Shown piece by piece: positions 57,884 through 64,000 of a stretch of 64,000 nt of DNA (position 1 is its first letter; each line of letters opens with the position of its first letter). The translations under genes and the position numbers were made by a program. The notes beneath the pieces are model-generated. The model ran no database searches and was not told the DNA's origin. It was given only the letters and a program-made list of their open reading frames with translations. The DNA is from Boswellia sacra (taxonomy: Eukaryota > Streptophyta > Magnoliopsida > Sapindales > Burseraceae), in assembly GCA_013180625.2 (NCBI GenBank), contig SNVD02010228.1, positions 253,501 to 317,500 on the forward strand, given 5' to 3'.

Positions 57884-60800
57884 AATTTCTCAAGAATATA
57901 TAGATGGTGCAAAAAAATTTGTGAAATCAGCTGTAGAAAATTCAGAAAATCAAGATTCAATCATTTGCCCTTGCTGAGTTTGTCAAAGTTAGTGCTATTG
58001 TTCTCCTAATATATTATATGAACATTTGGTAATCAAGGGGATGGATCCTATGTATACTACTTGGGTCTTTTACGGAGAAAAACCAAGTGTGTCTAAACAA
58101 GAAGAAAATTTTAAGTATTCAGAGACATTAAGAATGTATAGAGATGCTCGCATTGTGAATGAAAATATTTAAGAGCATGATTTTGAAATATGAGATGAAA
58201 ATATAACAAGCAAATTGGAAGACAGTGAATGTCCATTATATAAGGGTTGTGAAATATACCCAAAATTATTAGCTATAGTAGTTTTATTGAAGCTTAAAGC
58301 TATAGACGGCTTATCTGACAAGTGTTTTGACTAACTGTTAGAGACTTTCAAAGACATGTTGCCACAAAATAATACACTTCCTGAATCATTATACTTAACA
58401 GAGAAATTGTTAGTGTTTGACCTAGGGTATGAAAAAATAGATGCTTGTATAAATGATTGTTGCTTGTTTAGAGAAGACTTAGAACAACATGATACCTGTC
58501 CAAAATGTGGTGCTTCTTGTTGGAAAGTAAATGCACGCACTAACCACATTCGTAGAGGAGTGCCTATGAAAGTTTTACACTATTTTCCAATAATTCCAAG
58601 ATTTAAAAGGATGTTTAAGTCCATAGAGATGTCTAAAGATTTAAGTTGGCACCATACCCATAAAAGTCATTATCAAAAGATCAGACACCCTATTGATTCA
58701 CTAGGTTGTGATACTATTGATAATTCACGGCAATCCTTTGCAACATATATACGCAATTAAGACTTGGTCTAGCTACAGATAGGTGGGTGTAACCCTTTTA
58801 GCAACTTAAGCTCTAGATATAGTTGCTGGCCACTGATTCTAGTCACATATAATCTTCCAACATGGAAATGCATGTCAAAGGAAAATCTAATGTTAACATT
58901 ATTAATCCTAGGACCAAAGCAACCGGGACATGAAATTGATGTTTACTTATAGCCTCTTATAGAGGATTTGAACATTTTATGTGATAAGGGAGTGGATGTG
59001 CATGATGCATTATCGAATTCCATGTTTAAATTGAAAGCTCTTTTAATGTGGACTATCAATGATTTTCCAACATATGGAAATTTATCAGGATGGCCCACAA
59101 AAGGAAATTTGCTTGTCCTCTATGTGGTGAGAACACATGCTCCTTAAGATTGCCATAGAGTAAAAAACATGTTCATATGAGCCATAGGAGATTTCTTCCA
59201 GCTAACCATTACTTTAGGAAAAAGAAACATTGGTTTGATGGTAAAGATGAATCCAGAGGAAAGCCAAGGATACTGATTGGGGAAGAGGTTCTTGCTGCTT
59301 GTAAAGAAGTAGAAAATGATTGGGGAAAAAAAGGTAGGAAAAGAAAAAAAAAATGCCACTGAAACATGGAAAAAGAAATCAATATTTTTTGACTTGCCAT
59401 ATTGGGAGGTAAACCTTTTTTTCTTCAAAGCATTATTCAATTAATTTTCTAATATTTAAATAGATAAATAATAATATCTCAAATTAATATTCTTTCTTTT
59501 TCTTAAATTGTAGAGAAAATGTTTAAGACAAAATTTGGATGTGACGCATATAGAGAAAAACATATGTGAGAGCATTGTTTGAACTTTATTAGATTTCAAT
59601 GGAAAGACAAAAGATGGGCTCAATTCTCGTAAATATTTACAAGAATCGGGCATTAGACATGAGCTTCACATAGAGGAGAGAGGAGATAAATCTTATTTAC
59701 CTCCAGCCCCACATACTCTTTCAAACGCAGAAAAGCAAATCTTTTGCAAACGATTGTTTAATTTAAGGTTACCAGATGGTTACAACTCTAATATTTGTAA
59801 TTGCATAGTGCTGGAAGAATGCAAAATAGTTGGACTCAAGTCGCATGATTTTCATGTTCTAATGCAACAATTGCTAGTTGTGGCAATAAGAGGCATATTG
59901 CTTAAGGGTCCAAGGAAAGCAATCTTCAAAATATGTGCATTCTTCAATGAGGTTTGTCAAAGAGTAATCAACAGAGGCATGATGGAATCATTACAAGATG
60001 AAATTGCTGAGACATTATGCCTTCTGGAGAGATATTTTCCTCCTTCTTTCTTTGACATCATGGTTCATTTAATAGTTCATTTAGCAAGAGAAGCTTGATT
60101 ATGTGGTCTAGTTCAATACTGTTGGATGTACCCTTTTGAAAGGAATATTATTTGTCTTTTTATAATACATCTAGTCTATGTATTCTCAATACATTAAATT
60201 TTAAACTTTTAATTTATTTATTTTTTCATTATGATAGATTTATGAAGTCTTGAAAGGACATGTTAGAATTGTGCACGACTAGAGGGATGCATAGCAGAAT
60301 GCTATCTCGCTGAATAGTACACAAAATTTGGCAGCCAATATGTGAAACAAGTAGCACATATTGGTGATTATTTTAATCGAAATCATAATTTTGAGCATCA
60401 AACTATAGTTGATGGGAGTCCTAAAAAGAAGGGGAAATCCATAACTTTGTCTTCGGACATGTTGAAAATTGCTCATCGCTATATCTTGTTTAATAGTACA
60501 GAAATTGAGCCATCCATAGAGTAAGTTTGACAATTATAACTAATAAAATATAAATGTGAGTTTGAATTAGTTTTCCTTAAATTATAGTCAATACATGTCA
60601 TTGTTTATAGAATGCATCTTAAGGAGCTAAGAATTGAAACTCAAGTTTGGAGAACAATCCTATCTTGTTACACAAAACTCAAACATCAACTTTCTCTAAC
60701 TGGCTTTATGAAAAGGTTAAGTAATTTCTTATACGTTTCATTCATTACAAATAAGAAAAATTTATTACTTAACAAATTTTTGATCCTACTATATAGGTTA

Positions 60801-61390
60801 TTGCCTAAAGTGTCAACTTTAGTGATTCAAACACATTAAAGTGGCTAGCACTAGGGCCTGCTCTAGTAGTAGTATCATATTCAACCTATCTTGTTAATGG
60901 AATACGTTATCATATATTTGACAGTGAGAGTTCCATACAAGATAGTGGTGTTCTCTTGAAGCAGAAACTATTTGCAGAGCTAGTGCAAGAGACAACACTC
61001 AAATTGTTAAAACATTTCTTACTATGGAGTTATTAAAGCTATTTACTTGATAATTTATCTTGCATTCCAAATTCCACTATTTAAATTTACTTAGATAAAT
61101 AGTACACATGGTGTCAAGCTTGAGGATGGAATCACATTGGTTAACCTCCATCAACGTCTAAATCTATTTGATAGAGATCCTTTTATCTTAGCTACACAAG
61201 CTAAGCAAGTTTTTATTCCAGAGAGTGACACCTCTAATTGGTATGTTGTTCTAAGAGCACCTCCAAGGGGATTCCAAGATTTAGAGAGGTTTGAGGAGAA
61301 TGCATATAGAAAAAAATTTTACCATTAGATGTGTCTAAACTTGGCTCTAATATGGTTGATGACGATGAAGATTATGTGCGAAGTGATTGT
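57884..61390 (+). pseudogene. CACTA (En/Spm) TNP2-type transposase, heavily mutated
   Basis: Domains occur in the family's order. The transposase-associated domain at 57884-58160 has SQEYIDGAKKFVKSAVEN, CPC and VIKGMDPMYTTWVFYGE. The TNP2 part at 58330-59400 has LTEKLLVFDLGYEKIDACIN, CPKCGASCWKVNARTNHIRR, VPMKVLHYFPIIPRFKRMF, SWHH and IDVYL, and ends in YWE/PYWE-like text. DUF4218 at about 59520-60530 has NICNCIVLEECKIVGLKSHD, FHVLMQQLL, LCLLERYFPPSFFDIMVHLI, HLAREA and YILFN. DUF4216 at about 60840-61330 has HGVKLEDGITLVNLHQRLNL, PFILATQAKQVF and WYVVLRAPPRGFQD. Many nonsense codons and frame changes break it (for example at 57974, 58334, 58758, 60096). It would cut and paste CACTA elements if intact. 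Confidence 0.85.
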
Positions 61391-61719
61391 GAGTACATAC
61401 TAGTGTAACTTTACTTAATTACTTAATATAAATAAAATAAATTGATTATTTCTTTTTTATTAGTTGTATTTTTGCTTTCATCTTTTTTTTTTAAGGCTTT
61501 ATACTTCTATCTATTGTTTCATATGACTTGTTACTTTGTTTATTTATTAGTCACACACTATTTTACTATTATATCATTTTGGAGAAATTACGCATTTGTT
61601 TGGAGCAGTTTGTCATTTACATAATTCATTGTCATTTATTGTTGTAGCTATATTAAGTATATTCATATTCATATAAATTCTTTTAATTTACCATTCATGA
61701 CTGATTTTTTTTTTTTTAT

Positions 61720-62019
61720 ATGTACCAAATGTCTACACAGTCATTAGAATCATCAATTGTTCCTGAAAATGCGCAAAAGAGAAAGGTTAGAGGTCCAACA
61801 AAGTTGGACTATAATGATTGTAAGAAAACTAGGGAAGGAGGTGTTAAGTGGGAAGAAAGGGGTCAACCAATTGAAAAAGCTTCAATTAAGTTAACCAGTT
61901 ACATGGGAAGTCTGGTAAGACAGAGGGTACTAGTAACTCATAAAGATTGGGATTCAGTACCTAAAATTTTGAAGTATAGCTTGTGGGAAAATGTAAAGGC
62001 AATTGAAATATATCATTAA
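61720..62019 (+). pseudogene. Transposase_24 (TNPA-like) exon of the CACTA element
   Basis: The open stretch reads VPENAQKRKVRGPTKL, GGVKWEERGQPIEKASIKLT, SYMGSLVRQRVLVTHKDWDS and VPKILKYSLWENVKAIE. This is the Ptta/En-Spm plant transposase pattern (RGPTxL, GQPIGxNxxKLSSFLGxLVR, VPVxxxDWxxVPxxxKxxxW). It follows the TNP2 gene on the same strand, as in En/Spm-type elements where a second protein binds the subterminal repeats. The splice acceptor is probably the ACACAG before TCATTAGAATC (61739). The downstream part is missing or off-frame. Confidence 0.75.
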
Positions 62020-62836
62020 TTTGTTTCTCTTTCTCAATAATTTTGATTAAAATATCTATTTTGTTTGTTTTTGCATTTTAATTTACCAAGTTTCCCATAA
62101 GTACATTTGTTATAGGGAAAATTTCAATGAAAACCTTAAGCTTTGACTTACAAATGATCTCATCTTTTTAAATGATTAAATGATTTTATTTACTTGGATT
62201 GAATTTACTATTTTACCCTTTTTGTTATTATCTTCACAAATTTAACGGTAGGACCAATTCTAAAAAAAGCAAGATTAATTGTGATATTGAGCCGAAAGTC
62301 AAAGTTATGAGTGACATTTTTCATGTAATCATGAGAAGTGATGCTAGATGGAGAAAACAAAGCTAAAAGATTTTTTTTTTAAGAAAACGCGAAAAGTTGA
62401 ATTTGGTTGCCCCCAACAACAACTTTGTTTTGCATGTTTTCCTTTGCTGGATAGCTTTTTATGCGGTGGAAGAAAAATTGGTGAAAACTAAAAAGAATCT
62501 AAGATGATGATTTTTAATTTAACATTTTTTAATTTTAATAATATTATTTTTCATATTTTTAAGAGTTAGAATAAAAAAATATTTATTGATTTTTTTGAAT
62601 TTTAATTGACCTAATATTTAAGCTACGATTTTGCCCCTATTTTGTTTTATTTAACATTTGACAATGTATAAGAAGTGTACGTAAGATGCTAAAAACTGAT
62701 GGAATAGAGTTGGACTTGTTTCTCACTTATAGTGGGAGATTGTAATTCGCAACAGTATTGATTACTACTTAAAAAGTGACATTGGGGATGAGGGGCATAA
62801 TTGTATATTTTCTAAAACTATAGGAATGAAGGGTAT
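62020..62836. other. no gene recognised
   Basis: Expected to contain the right terminal repeat of the TNP2-bearing element, but no TTGTAGTG-type end is visible, so that end is lost or the element is fused to the next one. Confidence 0.4.
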
Positions 62837-63294
62837 CACTACAAGAAAAATGGGAATAGATAGATGACGGGAACAAACAATCATAAACAATAATCATAAA
62901 TTTGTAAATTATGTAGTTTGTGACAAAATTTATGATTCTCTATCTCTGTCACAATATTTAAATTTAGTTTTGTAGAATTATGATTCTTTTATTTAATTTA
63001 TGCATTCTTACATCTGAAATTCAGTATGAACTAAAAATTAAAGTGCACATACAATTGAGTCCAAAATCACTTTATAGTAATAACATCCACATAATAATAT
63101 ATAGGACAAGTTCCATAGATCAAGTACATCATTACCAATACATAAGCTAAACCATCAGTAGCTGTCAACATTAAACTGTGATTCTAATTCAAATCCAAAG
63201 CTAACAACACTTGATAGCCAACCAGATCAAATTTGAAGTTCACATGACAAATTCCAACAACCAAGAGCAAATATTTTAAATTTGACTAGCTAAG

Positions 63295-63490
63295 TCAGCA
63301 AAACTCCTCCCATATTCTCAGCAAAATCTCCATAGAATTCCTCCCGTTGTCAACAAATACCCAGCAAGACTTCTCCCATATTCAGCTAAATCCCCAGCAG
63401 AACTCCTACAATTCTCAGTAAAATACCTAGCAGAACTCCTCCCATTCTCAGCAAAATACCCAGCAGAACTCCCAAGTCCAGCAATAACTC
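63295..63490. repeat. minisatellite, unit about 33 bp
   Basis: Imperfect tandem units around AAATACCCAGCAGAACTCCT plus CCCATTCTCAGC, five to six copies. Best-preserved neighbours are at 63415-63475. Confidence 0.75.
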
Positions 63491-63668
63491 AATCTGTGCA
63501 ACACCAATGAATATACCCAACAATATTATTAAAAAAATTATTGGTTAAAGTAGAGCTCCAAGTTTGAAATTTAACATAATAATTACAATTTCACATTGCA
63601 ACTTAAAATTTCATTAATTATAACAAATAAGAAGTAATAAAAGTGTGGTGTATAATATCACATTTATA

Positions 63669-63958
63669 CTAACCATTTTGTTGATGCGCTAATGATTTCA
63701 TAACAATGGTTAGCCCACTCAAACGAACCTCATCTATTTCAACCTGAGTGTACACGAGCTTTGCATTGAACTGATAATACAAAATCAACGTTGGCAAACT
63801 TCCAAAACAATGCCATACATATGGTAGAAACCAAACCTATGATGTTATATTCATGAGTAACTCACATCGTTCATTAGCAAAATAATGTCCTCTATAATGT
63901 CCTTCATGTATCTCAAGACATGATAGCCACATTATGTAGTTCCCCATTGTTGCGGGGT
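63669..63958 (-). pseudogene. C48/Ulp1 protease C-terminal exons of a CACTA element protein
   Basis: Minus-strand exon 63866-63958 reads PQQWGTT, stop, then CGYHVLRYMKDIIEDIILLM and ND. This matches the C-terminal Ulp1 signature of plant transposon proteins, with the catalytic Cys in (E/D)CGYYVMRYMKDI. The TAA at the codon before CGYH replaces a Glu-type codon. A GTGAGT donor and a TATCAG acceptor lead in phase to exon 63669-63770, FNAKLVYTQVEIDEVRLSGL and MKSLAHQQNG then TAG, the usual YTQxEIDEVRxEW tail. The upstream exons, including the rest of the protease, lie outside the window. The stop suggests a dead copy. Confidence 0.78.
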
Positions 63959-64000
63959 CTATTTATAGTTAAACGCCTAAATGATAATTAGAAATCTAAT

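Larger units (their letters stand above)
62837..64000. mobile_element. second CACTA element, left terminus, runs off the window
   Basis: CACTACAAGAAAAATGGGAA at 62837 is a near-consensus CACTA terminal repeat. Subterminal words ATCATAAATTTGT / ATTTATGATT follow in inverted pairs (62880-62945). A minus-strand Ulp1 gene end lies at 63.67-63.96 kb, transcribed toward this terminus, as is usual for the second gene of large plant CACTA elements. Confidence 0.72.

Noticed and set aside
1..64000. tRNA, rRNA, CRISPR, phage or bacterial operon signals
   Set aside because: None seen. Exon-intron structure and transposon content are those of a plant nuclear genome.

Overview
This is eukaryotic nuclear DNA from a flowering plant, most likely a eudicot. 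It is very AT-rich, has GT-AG introns, carries plant-type transposons (Ty1/copia, LTR remnants, CACTA/En-Spm, Ulp1-bearing elements) and fragments of plant gene families (F-box/DUF295, B3, polygalacturonase, UPF1, XRI1-like, trichome-birefringence-like). I cannot name the species. No rRNA, tRNA, CRISPR array or bacterial-type operon is visible. Nearly everything coding is broken. The only protein gene that looks intact is a 151-residue B3-domain gene at 34139-34594.

Layout. 1-349: C-terminal remnant of an F-box/DUF295 gene. 2.25-6.76 kb: a decayed CACTA-like element with GCAATGTGCA-type subterminal repeats and two exon-like pieces. 8.28-13.58 kb: the 5' end of a second F-box gene, interrupted by a minus-strand Ty1/copia element (3' LTR, pol, gag and leader present; 5' LTR absent). 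13.8-18 kb: a MITE-like repeat and two broken copies of the B3 locus. 19.02-33.74 kb: a 14.7 kb CACTA-like element with subterminal GTGTCGG hairpins. It carries minus-strand, intron-containing fragments of at least three unrelated host genes (UPF1, an XRI1-like gene, a GH28 polygalacturonase), and is itself invaded by a 2.5 kb direct-plus-inverted repeat block. 33.78-36 kb: the intact B3 gene and its flanks. 36.36-40.0 kb: two nested LTR elements. 40.8-44.3 kb: a multi-exon transposon protein pseudogene with an HMG-box-like start and a C48/Ulp1 protease end. 46.06-47.8 kb: a satellite of about 164 bp arranged as 328 bp dimers. 51.85-52.03 kb: a TBL exon fragment. 52.53-53.53 kb: a third copy of the B3 upstream region without its gene. 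53.95-62.02 kb: a CACTA end followed by a decayed TNP2-type transposase and a Transposase_24-like exon. 62.84 kb to the window end: the start of another CACTA element with a Ulp1 tail on the minus strand.

The window records repeated insertion of CACTA and LTR elements into a local duplication of a small B3 gene. The most interesting object is the 14.7 kb Pack-CACTA-like element. Its host-gene pieces all lie on one strand with splice sites mostly preserved, so a chimeric transcript is conceivable, although in-frame stops and a lost catalytic residue show the pieces no longer encode the original proteins. Species, expression and element boundaries cannot be settled from sequence alone.
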